A DNA stretch of 64,000 nucleotides from NCBI GenBank assembly GCA_022606425.2, contig JAHDVF020001237.1, positions 124,001 to 188,000 of the forward strand. Direction: 5' to 3'. Shown here piece after piece: positions 33,881 to 45,094 of this stretch. The DNA is from Lepidostoma basale (taxonomy: Eukaryota; Arthropoda; Insecta; Trichoptera; Lepidostomatidae). Every line of letters starts with the position of its first letter. Within the stretch, counting starts at the first letter, position 1. The notes beneath the pieces were generated by a model that had not been told where the DNA came from, searched no databases, and saw only the letters and a program-made list of their open reading frames with translations. A program made the position numbers and the translations under genes.

Positions 33881-33884
33881 GAAA

Positions 33885-34435
33885 GGCTATTATTATATAA
33901 GCTAGTAAATATTTTTATTGCGTTTGTATAATAGTTATTAACGCAATGTAGCACACCTCTGCTGGCTGGTAGGTTTCCTAAATAAATACACTTTAATCCC
34001 AGTGGTTTATAAAGTTTTTTAGAACGCTTATTTAATGCTCGGGTACTTGAATAATTATAAAACACCCAACTGTTCCTGTACATAATTTAATAAGGCGTTT
34101 TTAGACTAATCCCCTTTTCCCTAGTAATATGGTTTAATCCCAGCGTTCAAGTAGAGGAGCTCCAAGACTAATCTACAGAGTTCTATATAAGGAGACTAAC
34201 GGGCTTGTTCATATATTGATGGATCAATACACACTGCTGCACTCGCTTATCTGGTCAGGTACCGTTCGGTATACAATAGAACGATTTCACATACAATGCA
34301 CACGCTTTTACGAGTATCACTGTGGTATCCCATAACATAATAAAATAGTTCCATTGCTTTTTCTGTATATAATACATATTAAAATGTACACGCTGCATGT
34401 GCTAAATCTAGAATTCTTTTAAATAAAATCTTTCG
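33885..34435. other. No gene seen
   Basis: Unique-looking DNA with TTTAATCCCAGTGG and GGTTTAATCCCAGCG as a weak pair of related words; no exon or element is recognised. Confidence 0.3.
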
Positions 34436-34436
34436 G

Positions 34437-34678
34437 TTAACACTTTGGCTGCGTAAAAAAATCGCACGCTTTATAGAGAACCTGAAAAATACCAAACATT
34501 CGAAACCACAAAACTTTCTAATTTATCTCAGTTTTAAATAACAACAATTGTAGAAATGCTGTAGAATATTTGATTGGTAACACTGAAATCACCACATAAA
34601 CACGGCTCCCGTGACCAACGCGGGGCTATAATTTTTTAATGGACACGGGAGTCGTGTCCGACGCAGCGAACGTGTTAA
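34437..34678. mobile_element. piggyBac-like MITE with TTAA ends
   Basis: Begins TTAACACTTTGGCTGCGT at 34437 and ends ACGCAGCGAACGTGTTAA at 34678. These are imperfect inverted repeats with TTAA at both extreme ends, the target duplicated by piggyBac-type transposases. Inside, CACGGCTCCCGTG and GACACGGGAGTCGTGTC form subterminal palindromes. 242 bp, no coding capacity. Confidence 0.75.
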
Positions 34679-34679
34679 A

Positions 34680-35735
34680 GCCCTTACAGAATATAATTTT
34701 AATTCATATTTTATGTATAAAATAAAAATAACATTAAATCCTCGGAGATACATAGTAAAAGTATGTGATTTTTTTTATTTTTATAATAATATTTACGAGT
34801 ATATACGTTTATTTTATTTTTTTCTTTGTTCGTCGTCTCCTTTTTTAAGTATACGTATTTCTAAAAATATTTAATAATTTTTTGTTAAACGTTATTGAAT
34901 AAATCATCTATTCATATTTATATTAAAGCCTGTTATGAGGCGTATAATTTACAATACTCTTTTATTTATAATTAATTAATAATAATATTTTAATTAGTCG
35001 CCAAAACTAGTTTCATAAAAACAGTGAAGTTTATTTATGTAAACCAGCTGAAATCATACAAAACAATCGTATTTTTCTTCTTCGTATATTCTGAAATAAA
35101 ATTTAGGGTCGCCTTAACATATAATTTAGTATTCTTATATTAAATAATTCGCTTATCTTACGCAATATAATGGTAAATAAAAAAACGTTATATAAATTGA
35201 TGTTTTCGCGCTTCCAAATTATCGTTTTTTTTTATGTAATCTTTCTCGATTAAACATTATGTAATTATTTGCATTAGTAACGTTTTCAATATACAAATAA
35301 ATATAATTTTTTTTCTAGAACATTCAAACGAAGAAATCAACCGTGTAAGAATTTTATTAATTCGAGTCGTTTTTCCCCTTAATAGTTTAGGAAATATTTC
35401 AGACCCGTTTGGATTGAAAAAGAATTCGCCCCTCGCTTAGTATGCTTTATCTCATAGAATACCTACATTCCGAAAAAAATATTCGGTCGAAAAATATCCG
35501 AGTAGGTACTAGGAAAAATAAATTTCTTCCAGCTAGACATTTTACAGTTCCTGCTTATTGGATATCACATTATGCTCCAATTGAGTGAATTGATATTTCG
35601 ATATTTTGTAATAGTAATGAATTTCAATATTCTTTTATATCGCATTTTTGTAATTAACATAGGAATATTTTAAATTTATTAAAATAAAATATGCTTCATC
35701 CCAATTGCAAATTCCTACTTTATTCGTATAATTTG
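34680..35735. other. No gene seen
   Basis: AT-rich with no recognisable feature. Confidence 0.35.
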
Positions 35736-35737
35736 AT

Positions 35738-35965
35738 GACCTTTGTGACAGAGTGGTAAGAGCTATGACTGCCACACCGAAGGTCCCGGGTTCGATTTGC
35801 AGCGATGGCAGTGTGATTGTTACACTGTCTTTGGCCTGGTGTAAAATTCACGTAACAATAAATGGCTATAGATTACCAACCTGTGACATGTCAAAAGAAT
35901 CAATATAAATACATATAAATAAATTGTATACAGTAATTGGGTTTAAACGACCTGTTGTATACAAA
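35738..35965 (+). mobile_element. tRNA-derived SINE, copy 4
   Basis: Plus-strand copy: ACCTTTGTGACAGAGTGGTA, ACTGCCACACCGAAGG (Gly-GCC-like anticodon loop), GGGTTCGATT (B box, one side decayed), TTACACTGTCTTTGGCCTGG, and tail GACCTGTTGTATACAAAAAA. The anticodon-loop resemblance to tRNA-Gly is by eye. Confidence 0.87.
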
Positions 35966-35969
35966 AAAT

Positions 35970-37300
35970 CTGGATGGTGCCTAGACATCAAAAATTTCCT
36001 TTCGGACCCAGATATCAACGTGATTATATCTTAGTTATTGATGCTTTGTGTATTTAAAGCTATTGATCAAAATCTTTCGGATTGAAAAATAAAATATTCC
36101 AGTTTCAGACTTAATTAATTATGTTTGGTAAAATCTGTTTGAAGATGCACACACAATCCCTAGATTTCTCTACAATGCCGACAAGGCATAACGACCAAGA
36201 GAAAACTCTATAATGTCAACACAAAATAACAAAGTCAGCGTTTGTGTGTATCCAACAAAAATTCTACGAATTTTTCATCCTAAAACACATTTTATAAGAA
36301 AAATAATTCTCTTGTCTTTTAAAATACTAACGTAATATTTTTTTAGAAAGAAGAAAACAATGCTTTTATTATTTGAAGTTGCTCGGGGACGGACATAAAA
36401 TTATCATAAAACGACCGAAAAAGAAATGAGCAGGAAACTGCCGATCCCCTTTCGTGTCTCGCTTCGTTATTCCTCGGCCGCGAGTGATCTCAGCTTGTTC
36501 GACAAGGCCCTGACTCCGCGCGTTGTGCCGCGTCATCCACAGATTTAACAATGCTTTGACTGTTACAAATGAAAAGCAGCATTAGTGGTGATATATCTCC
36601 CTCGGCTGACCCGCTTGGCCCACATCCCTTCTTTTGCTACCCCCGCTCTGCACGCCGATACGATCATGCAGGGGTGAATTGGTCCATTTATAACCACACC
36701 ACGCGCTGTGCGCTTCGTCCCTGCGGCAAAGTAAACTTGACCACAATCCTATTTTCCTAATACCAAATCAGTTTTGATATACGTTTAAATAGTGTGATAT
36801 CGACTGTTTTTAGACAAGTTTGCCTACGTTGGAGTGTAGATATAGAGTCAGCTAAATCCCTTATTCCCGGAAATCTTGAACCACTTACAAATAATATTTT
36901 TTTTGATTTCCTTTTTGATAACGCGCGTATTAACACAATATGCCATTTGTATTTTTGTGTTTCGAGAATATTTATTGCGCTCATTTATCTTATTATATTT
37001 GTACAAGTTCTAATAATTCTCTTCGCTTTCCTTCTTACAGTAGGCGTATAAAACAAACACAACAAAGCCAACCTGAAAATCGTACGTTCTACACAAGAAT
37101 TTGAAAAACCTATTTTAGATTTACCAGAGATAAAACTTTTTCCGAATCAGCTATTAAAAAAACTTTATTTCAATATGGCAATAGAAAATGTTTTCTTTGA
37201 TTTAAAATAAAAGTAAATCCAATGTATGACAACGAAATAGTTTTATGAAGTTAAAAATATTGTCTTAAAAATATATCGATTTCAAAGCGTGATGTTTTAA
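35970..37300. other. No gene seen; GC-richer patch at 36360-36760
   Basis: The patch contains TCCTCGGCCGCGAGTGATCT, CTCCGCGCGTTGTGCCGCGT and CACGCGCTGTGCGCTTCGTC and is unlike the AT-rich flanks. ORFs on both strands (36369-36551 minus, 36569-36760 plus) are not recognised. It could be a conserved regulatory element or an unrecognised exon. Confidence 0.3.
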
Positions 37301-37305
37301 ATGAG

Positions 37306-38023
37306 TTAAGGGGTTACACCACCCTGAAATAAAAAAAAAAATAGAGGAGATCAAAAGGAATCAAAGGACATCACAGCAACAATAGAAGCCCTCATGTACG
37401 GTTCAGGAATCGCAGTCTAAATGTAATTTTAAAAAATGTTTAAAGACGCTTACGTCATACTTTTTTTTCTTTTGCCATTTTCTCAAAACTACTTTTTTCA
37501 AAACGGTGTACCCGATATCTCCCGATCTACTCACTCCATTGAATTGAAATTTACAATAGTTATTTTACATAGAATTATCTACAATATGACTTAAGCTTTT
37601 TCGATTCGGTGTCATGTTCAAAAGTTATAATTTTTTTAAACTCAAAATTTAAATGAAAATTTGAGTTTTTTTTCAAACAGCTGCCATTTCTACAAAAAAA
37701 AATTAAATCCATATCCCTAAGTCACTCGATAACTATTACATTTCTAATTATTAACAATTTGTGTTTTTGTTTCGGATAATGCATTATAAAGAAATCATGT
37801 TCACCATCAGCAAATATTTTCAAAACAGGGCTCTACATATCGGCTTGTGCGAGTATCTCCGCCATTTTTTTTTCAATACTTAATATTGTAATTTTTTTAT
37901 AAAAATTACTATGTTTATGTATTAAATAAATATTATTTTATTATACAATACATAATGAGTGTGTTAAAAAAAGTTTATTTTTATACATAATTTTCCGAGC
38001 GCCAAGGTGGTGTAATCCCTTAA
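37306..38023. mobile_element. TTAA-flanked MITE, 718 bp
   Basis: The left end TTAAGGGGTTACACCACCCT and right end AGGTGGTGTAATCCCTTAA are inverted repeats of about 21 bp with one or two mismatches, with TTAA at both outer ends as in piggyBac-type insertions. Internal sequence includes TTCTCAAAACTACTTTTTTC, GTACCCGATATCTCCCGA and GAGTATCTCCGCCATTTTTT. No coding region. Confidence 0.75.
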
Positions 38024-38024
38024 T

Positions 38025-38475
38025 GAAAAACCAGTAAATAAACTCCGTGAATTCGACACTGTTGTAATTTTTTTCTTTTTTTTTCTCACGACTGTATATC
38101 ATTCCTTGTCTAGGAGCATTTTCTCATCCCGCGCCAAGATAAAAACGTGCGATCAAAATGTTAAATTCTAACCGAAAATTTATAACATCATTACTTTAAA
38201 TATACCTCCATTATATTTTAGGGTTTCTGTGTGTTCTGGGTACATATCGATAAGAACTTCGAGAGATTGCGAAATTATTTCTCGTACTTGCATTAAATTT
38301 AGAACAATGAATTTTGCTTTATATGTATGCATAAGAAGCTCTTGATTTACTAGCAATAATAGTATACTAATTTTACTAGTATTTTTCAGCGTTTGCTATT
38401 ATCGGCCATGATTTTTTGCATTACATATTTTTGTTGAATATTAAATGTGAAGTCTTTCGTTGGTTTTAATTAAGT
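38025..38475. other. No gene seen
   Basis: AT-rich DNA without recognisable features. Confidence 0.35.
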
Positions 38476-38480
38476 TATAT

Positions 38481-38526
38481 TTACTTCTGAGGATGAAGGG
38501 GGTCACATTGGAAACGTGTGGAGTAA
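38481..38526 (+). ncRNA. Hammerhead-like single motif (family K)
   Basis: TTACTT (38481-38486), CTGAGGA (38487-38493), a weak hairpin, GAAAC (38511-38515), GTGTG, GAGTAA (38521-38526). TTACTT/GAGTAA can form a 6-bp stem I with one G-U pair. Stem II is poor, and the triplet before stem I would be GTG, which breaks the NUH rule. It is followed by an AT-rich stretch with ATAAATAAAG. Probably a decayed relative of the foldback families. Confidence 0.25.
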
Positions 38527-38734
38527 TATATATTTATTTTGTAAAAATATATAATAAATAAAGTAGACAAAATAGGTTATTTCCAAATTAATAGAAGTAA
38601 ATTATCTAAAATAAATATTTTTTAGAGCTATTTTTTAAATACGTAATTAATTTTACGTTACCTTCTCGTCGACGCACACTGAAACATATTTTTTCAACAG
38701 AATATTTACCCATTTCTCTTTTTATTTTTTTATA

Positions 38735-39030
38735 TACTAGTACTTTGTATATACAACACTTAAAAACATCTAAATAACATAGACATGTTTCGGACAACCA
38801 GTACCTCTTCAGTGATACATATTATAAAGATACAAATTAAAAATATTATAAAATTATGATCTAACAGATGTTATTTTAAATATGCGTATTTATAATATGT
38901 ATCACTGAAGAAGGACTGGTAGTCCGAAACATGTCTATGTAATTTTTTTTTTATGTTAGTGTTGTAAATACAAAGTTTATAAAAAAGAAAAAGAGAAATA
39001 AAACATCTACAACACAAAGAATGGCGAATA
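38735..39030. repeat. Family C foldback element, copy 2
   Basis: Inverted arms around 38745-38815 and 38900-39000. The right core (38905-38930) reads CTGAAGA, A, GGACT, loop GGT, AGTCC, GAAAC, then AT and GTC: a perfect 5-bp stem II. The left core (minus, 38813-38788) has CTGAAGA and GAAAC but a broken stem. The right edge AACACAAAGAATGGCGAATA matches the other family C edges. Confidence 0.82.
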
Positions 39031-39034
39031 CAGA

Positions 39035-40370
39035 AGAAATAATAATTACCATTTAACTTTAATGGATCAGTGTTGAATTAAGAAAGATTTTTATTTAACG
39101 TTTCAAATATTTAACAGAAGCATACACACCATACGTTGGCATACATCTTAATCACTTAATGTTTTAAAAGACTCATTTATTTTCCTTCAATTGTTTTAAA
39201 AAAAACACCTCACATTTAATATTGCTGTGTATCCATACTTATTAATTATAGCATCTATGATTTTAAAGCTAGCTTGTGATGATATATTATTGACTAAGTA
39301 TTGTTTTTTTTATTAATTTAATAAAGGGGATATCACATAGTACGCTTAATTTAAATTTGCATACATGAGACTCACAATAGCCACAATAGTAAAGGTTTAT
39401 CTATTTCCATTGTATTCTAATTAATTAAATACAATAAATAGATCTCCTTTGTAATAGAAAACCGTCATTTTCATTGTACTCGTGTAATTATACAATTCCC
39501 ATGTTACCGTTACATCTATGTGTTGTAGAATTATTGCTTGTATACAGAATTGTATACCTATTAATTTACAAGCCTTTCCGAAACGAGCTAGGGACAAGGT
39601 GGTGTCGGAAGGTCGCGCCGATTGTTTGACAAGAGAAAACTATCTTCTCTAATTTATTTATTGAATTCAAATTGAAATGGTTTTCTGTTGCTGGCGACAG
39701 CGGTGAACTATCTGCGAGGGATTAATCAGACGAATTAAAGTTTCCGCCACCTTCTGCTGTTTATCATAACAGGGTTTCTGCTTGGCTGAAGATATTATTG
39801 CTATCAAGATATTACAATAATAAACTTTACGAAATATCTAATTCAAATTCAGCAGCCATATTAAACTAAATCAGCGTTTCGTCCTACATACTCGTATGTT
39901 GCTTTATTATAACATCTAAGATTAACCTGTAAAATTATATACTATAGTAATTTTGTGTGTGTATAATAAGCATTGTATGATTCTGACGGAATACATGAAT
40001 ATTATTTACATTAATCATAATATAATTTTCATATATTTTAGATTTTACGCAACACTAAAGTATTATAAACTTATGTATCGCGTATTAAAATGTCATGGGT
40101 AATGTCTTGGATCTCACCCGAGTCCTTAATGAGTCTGAGTGTTAGGAGCCAAACGTTCTGCCACAAAGTATTTCATAATTATATTTAAATATTATTGAAT
40201 GTAATGAAATAAGGGATGCAGAAACCGGTAGGCCCTCATCCTCACAAATAAAGTGGTTTTATACCAAGTACATAACGTGTTTAATTAAGTGTGAAATAAA
40301 TAAGCTTAACATTACGGAGTATAAAAAGCTTCATCACGGGGTAAATTAAAACCTGTTTACCCTTGTGATT
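39035..40370. other. No gene seen; unique patch at 39590-39790
   Basis: 39590-39790 is less AT-rich (GGTCGCGCCGATTGTTTGAC, TGGCGACAGCGGTGAACTAT, TTTCCGCCACCTTCTGCTG) and not repeated in the window; conserved non-coding DNA is possible. The rest shows nothing. Confidence 0.3.
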
Positions 40371-40373
40371 AGA

Positions 40374-40775
40374 AATTTATAATAGTAAACGCGATTGTTA
40401 CGTGGTTTTACTTGGATTTAACTTATACAAATTATATAAATTGTGACAAATTTGTTTAAAATAAAAACACTGCACTTTGTTTTTCACCACTAGGTTATTT
40501 TAATTGCCGACTAGTTTCGCTTGTACCCAAGCTTCCCCAAGGCTTCGTAATAACAGGTATTACGAAGCGCTGAGGAAACTTGGGTACAAGCGAAACTAGT
40601 CGGCAATTAAAATAACCGCGTAGTGGTGAAAATCAAAGTGCAGTGTTTTTATTTTATACAAATTTGTCACAATCGATATAATTTGTGTAAATTAAAACCA
40701 AGTAAAACCACGTAACAATCGTGTTTACTATTATAAATGAATAATGGAGTTTTCCAAAACTAATACCTCAACTAT
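40374..40775. repeat. Family E long palindromic foldback element
   Basis: Nested inverted repeat. Outer arms: TAATAGTAAACGCGATTGTT with GTGGTTTTACTTGG (40378-40420) and its complement at 40690-40735. Inner arms: ACTGCACTTTG, TTAATTGCCGACTAGTTTCG and TTGTACCCAAGC (40465-40535) with complement at 40570-40650. The right core (40570-40601) reads CTGAGGA, AA, CTTG, loop, CAAG, C, GAAAC, TA, GTC. The left-arm version restores the stem as GCTTG/CAAGC. GCC (left-arm version) can pair with the GGC after GTC. Confidence 0.83.
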
Positions 40776-40779
40776 CAAT

Positions 40780-42170
40780 AACTTGTGATTAGAGTAATTT
40801 AGAATAAATATCGAATTTAAGACTTGAATAAAAGAAAATTGTCTACCTGTTAGAAATAACTTATGTTAAGTACATAAAGAAACCATTTAATCGCGGAAGT
40901 CTCAAATTACATGTTTTCTGCAAATTGAAGCATAATTTGTTTCTATTTCTCGAGACATAAATTCTTTCGCTAGCATCAAGATTAAGCGCTCCCCAGAATT
41001 TCGTTCTGTTCAGGTTTACCAAAGAGCCCGCTGTGTTTATTGCTTTCCCCCCAACGATTTGTGTTAAAAACTAACGCGTCTCCAGCGACCGAGCGCGTGT
41101 ACCGACGCGTAAGTTCTGCTGAACTGGGAATCAATTTCCCACCGCATTATGTGAGCTTTCAGCATCAATCTCTGTTTGCACGCGAATATCTCTTACGGGA
41201 AAATGGAAGCTTTCGCAAATCTGTGGCATCAAATTACACACCGGCCTACATAAAATACCCCTCTTCCATCTCCAAATAAACATTTTTCATTGTGTATTTA
41301 TAAAACAAATTTATCCCAGCTTGTCTTATCGCTTTCTGTTCGGGTTTTTTCCGTATCAGATTCAAAGTAATCAGAGCTATTGATATGCAGATTGTAATGT
41401 CCCTTACTTTACCTTTTTGCTTTTTTTTTATGTAGCGGCAGGAAGTAAGAAGGGTAGTATTGATTTTTTGCGTGTTTTACAGTGAATTGAAAATGGTTTT
41501 TATTTTAACATTTTTTATCTTTAGCGTCGTGATTATCATCTCGTTTTCTGAGTAAGGAGTTCGTGGATTTGATTCCTGGATGGTTTAAAGTTAGTCATTT
41601 TTGAAAACCGTTAACGCAACTTTCAAACGAAGTTTACATTGTCAAGTGAGACCATTTCCAGTTGGTATTTAAAAAAAACAAATAAAAAACTAAATAAATT
41701 CCTGTTTTAATTTATTTCAAAATATTGAACACTTGCTTAAGGCACAATATAACAAAGAATTATATTTATGTTAAACAAAGTAAGAAATGTATACTATCAT
41801 CATCATCATCATAAGCTCGATAGCCCAGGGTGGATCTTGGCTGAATATATAATACTATACACTAAATTATATAATATATACTACGAATACGTGGAATTTA
41901 CTTATTCAGGCACAAGTTAGATAAATTTTCATGGAATAATATTGGTCTAATCTACACTGTGAAGATGAAATAAGTTTTCCAAATCACATTTGAGAATTCA
42001 TTGCTTTTGTATACTAAGGAAATTTCGAATCACGTAATACATAAACAATGTAAATGTGATGATTGTAATGTTGTTTTAAAACATAAATTACGTACAATAT
42101 ATTTTAATATTATTATTATTATTTTGTTGAATAGCTCTTTACATATTTACAGCGCGCGCCAAATCGATAT
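40780..42170. other. No gene seen; CpG-richer patch at 40965-41285
   Basis: The patch holds AACGCGTCTCCAGCGACCGA and GCGCGTGTACCGACGCGTAA in an open frame (41040-41279) that does not begin with ATG and is not recognised. At 41797-41815 an (ATC)n run beside AAGCTCGATAGCCCAGGGTG may be a retrotransposon 3' tail. Confidence 0.3.
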
Positions 42171-42174
42171 AAAA

Positions 42175-42362
42175 GTATAGCTAATGTATTTATTTTCATG
42201 ACGTGTGGTAGGTTACTAATCTATCGCTATTTTATTGTCACTTGAATTCTAATACCATACCAATGACAGTGTGTGAATCACAATGAGATTGCAGGGAATC
42301 GAATCAGGGACCTTCGATGTGGCAGTCGTAGCTGGTGCCACTCTACCACGAAGATCGTCAAG
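42175..42362 (-). mobile_element. tRNA-derived SINE, copy 5, decayed
   Basis: Minus-strand copy missing its tail. The head region at the right end reads CTTCGTGGTAGAGTGG; the B box has decayed (CCTGATTCGATTCCC). The body, with CAGTGTGTGAATC and TGACAATAAAATAGCG in relation to the other copies, is recognisable. Confidence 0.78.
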
Positions 42363-42364
42363 TT

Positions 42365-43695
42365 TAGTATTTATATTTGTGTGTCTTTAGTTAAGCATTC
42401 ATAACTATTCCAATTGTACTCGCTAAAATGAATAAATTGTGATCTATTGTATCCACTTTATCCACGCATAAATATAATGTTCTTATGAGGGTATTATTTG
42501 CAAACCCGGCAAACTTCACCAATAATCAAAAGTGAGATATGAATTGGGTCTTATTCATAATACATTTGCACACAATTTTTATTGATTTTCAGTTTCAAAT
42601 TCGGCTTCATTCTGAAGAATTTTGCTATTAAAATATAGGATTAGTTGCAAACATGGCAACCTCCACTTGAGTGTTGCAAAGCTGGCAAACTCCAAAATGA
42701 AATTCATTATTTTACTTTAATTATCAACGTAATGATGATAATTTCAAGGCTGATTACTTTTAAAATACTAACTAGTTGAGTGAAAAAAATAAATATCGTA
42801 AAAAAGCGCATTTTATTAGCATATCAGTTTTTTGCGGTTTACTCAAAACATCTAATGATGGAGTTTGCCAGGTTTGCAACTAATACCCTCTTATGTGCTT
42901 AAGCTTTCGTGAATTTTTTCCATAATAATATTTTGCATAAACAGTGTTACGCTGTCACTAAGAATTAAATGAAAAGCCGCTTTAGTTCAACATTTTGCGC
43001 AAATTGTTTCATTAGAGTTTTAGATAATCTTCCTTAAGCCGGGGCGGTGCCGCTCAGTTATCCTATTTAATTGCCCTTTCTTTGAGTAATTGAAAAACCT
43101 TTCATGTTAAAAGGATTTCAGATCAAAGCATCTTCCATCAATGAAATTTTGATTCTGCCTTAATTAGATAATATAATATTGCCATATAAAAAAATAATAC
43201 AATTTCAAAACAGCAACCATGAATTCCTTTATGATTAAATATAAATTGCCAGAGATTTAATTTAAACCTTAATGACGATTTATTTATTTGTACATGATTT
43301 GATTCGAAATATTTTTAATAAGCAAGCATTTACTTACCGTTTTTTGGCCTTTACGGACATTGATAAAATTTTGCTTTAAAACCTTTAAATTATATCGTGA
43401 TAAATGATGCTGTAACGAGACACTCTACTTGCGTGGGTGTGTTTGAAAAGACCAAATGTAGATAATTTATTTACACAAACTGCTCATGAAATTTAAAATT
43501 ATAATTGGAAATCGAAGCGCGAATTTAAACCTTTATAATTATTACAAAAATCTAAAATCATTCCAAGTTATTCAATTTTGTAAAAAAGTTAACATTACTT
43601 TTTAAAAGATAATTTAATAATTTTAGTAATATATCTTGATTATCATAATTATTTTTATAAAGAATTTTGTTTATCACCCCTGATCTGCATTTACA
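42365..43695. other. No gene seen
   Basis: The words GTTTGCCAGGTTTGCAACTA (42863-42882) and GGCAAACTTCACCA and GCAAACTCCA (near 42510 and 42685) hint at an old internal repeat. Nothing else. Confidence 0.3.
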
Positions 43696-43700
43696 ATATA

Positions 43701-44620
43701 CGAGGGTTGTCCGTAAAATAAGTTTCCGTATTTTTTTCACAATGAAAACCATTTTTATTTACAACGAGCAATACATCATTGGAATGCTTAGACTTTTAGC
43801 TATTTTCCTACATAGTCTCCGTTGACTTCGATGCACTTTTTCATCCGCGTCACCATCTTTTTGATTCCCTGGTCATAGAAGTCTCTCGCCAGGCCGTGAA
43901 GGTAGCTCAGAACCTCTTCTTTCAGCTCCTCTTCGTTTGCAAAATGCGTTCCACCGAGGTGTTTCTTCAAATCAGGGAAGAGATAGTAGTCGCTCGGGGC
44001 TAAGTCCGGACTGTATGGTGGGTGTAGGACGATCTCCCATCCGAATTTTTCAATGAGCGCGGTGGTGATCATCCTGGGCACCTACCTAGCACAAACCTTA
44101 GAATAACCTAAATGTTCTGTTAGGATATTGTCTATAGTTGTCTTGCTGACATCTGGGATCATCTCGCTAAGCTCCCAAACCGTCAGTCTTCGATCTGTCA
44201 GCATTGCCGCTTCCACTTTCGCAATCGTTTTGTCACTAGCCGATGGCCGCCCGGACCGCTGTTCGTCATGGATGTCTGTGCGCCCTTCTTTGAATTCTTT
44301 GCACCACTTGCGCACCATTTGAACACTCATGCACGTTTCTCCATACACTTCTGTCAGTTGAGAATGAATTTCCATCGCCGAATGGCCTTTGGCACACAAA
44401 AAAACGAATCACGGAGCGTACCTCACACCTCGCGGGCGATGCGATCGGGAGCTCCATTATTTACGGCTGCCAAACCGACAGTGAGCGTCGCAGTAAGTTC
44501 GGCTGGGTGGGGATGTGGAGGGAGAAGACCAAGCTACGATCCAGTGTTGCCGGAACGCACGTAACAGCGATCCGCGCGCCCGTGGCAAACAGGGAAACTT
44601 ATTTTACGGACAACCATCGT
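43701..44620 (-). mobile_element. Mariner transposon, nearly complete but internally deleted
   Basis: Terminal repeats of about 27 bp, starting CGAGGGTTGTCCGTAAAATA at the left and the near-identical inverse at the right, flanked on both sides by TA. The minus-strand transposase starts MELPIASPARCEVRSVIRFF (44457), shifts frame at a T7 run, continues CAKGHSAMEIHSQLTEVYGE through the HTH region (KWCKEFKEGR, DEQRSGRPS) to LGYSKVCAR, then a stop where WVPRM begins (TGG to TAG). PRM is fused directly to ITTALIEKFGWE and HPPYSPDLAPSDYYLF. The deletion removes roughly 130 residues with the first two catalytic Asp residues; the third is kept. Dead by deletion, stop and frameshift, but the ends could still be bound in trans. 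Confidence 0.93.
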
Positions 44621-44639
44621 ATAAAGGAGTAAATTAATA

Positions 44640-44707
44640 ATAGTGTCACCAGTCTGCCGATGCCGGCCAGCCTGATGAAACCGGTCGCTGTCGAAATAAA
44701 GACAAAG
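44640..44707 (+). repeat. Family G relic with collapsed core
   Basis: Reads CAGC (44668-44671), CTGATGAAAC, CG, GTC (44684-44686), GCTG (44687-44690), then TCGAAATAAAGACAAAGG. It looks as if stem II was lost, so that CTGATGA and GAAAC overlap. CAGC/GCTG still matches a 4-bp stem I. The same 3' block is at 766-815. Confidence 0.5.
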
Positions 44708-45090
44708 GCGAAATTTCTTCTACATATATACGCCATACTTTGTGTTGTTATGATGGTTTATTGCTCTTTTTCTTTTTTATAGACTGTGTATATAACACTA
44801 ATATAAAAAAATAAATTTACATAGACATGTTTCGGACAAACAGTCCTTCTTTTGAATTGAATCATAATATTTGTTATAACAAAATCATAAATGTTCCAAA
44901 ATAAATCTTTATAACATCTGTCAGATCATGTAAACAATTTTATAATATTTTTTAAAATGTATCTTTATAATACGTATCACTGAAGAAGAACTGTTTGTCC
45001 GAAACATGTCTATGTAATTTTATTTTTTAATATAAATGTTGTACTCGTATATACAGTAGTATATAAAAAAGAAAAAGAGTAATAAACAAA
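44708..45090. repeat. Family C foldback element, copy 3
   Basis: The left edge TACGCCATACTTTGTGTTGT is followed by arms with TATATAACACTAATAT, TAGACATGTTTCGGACAAAC on the left and the inverse on the right. The right core (44980-45005) reads CTGAAGA, A, GAAC, loop, GTCC, GAAAC, AT, GTC, with one stem mismatch. The left CTGAAGA is mutated to CAAAAGA. It abuts the family G relic. Confidence 0.82.
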
Positions 45091-45094
45091 GGCG

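Noticed and set aside
41040..41279. 79-aa ORF as a coding exon
   Set aside because: The frame does not begin with ATG, I see no good acceptor/donor pair and recognise no domain; kept only as part of a unique patch.
44128..44564. Plus-strand ORFs of 64-98 aa
   Set aside because: Antisense to the mariner transposase.
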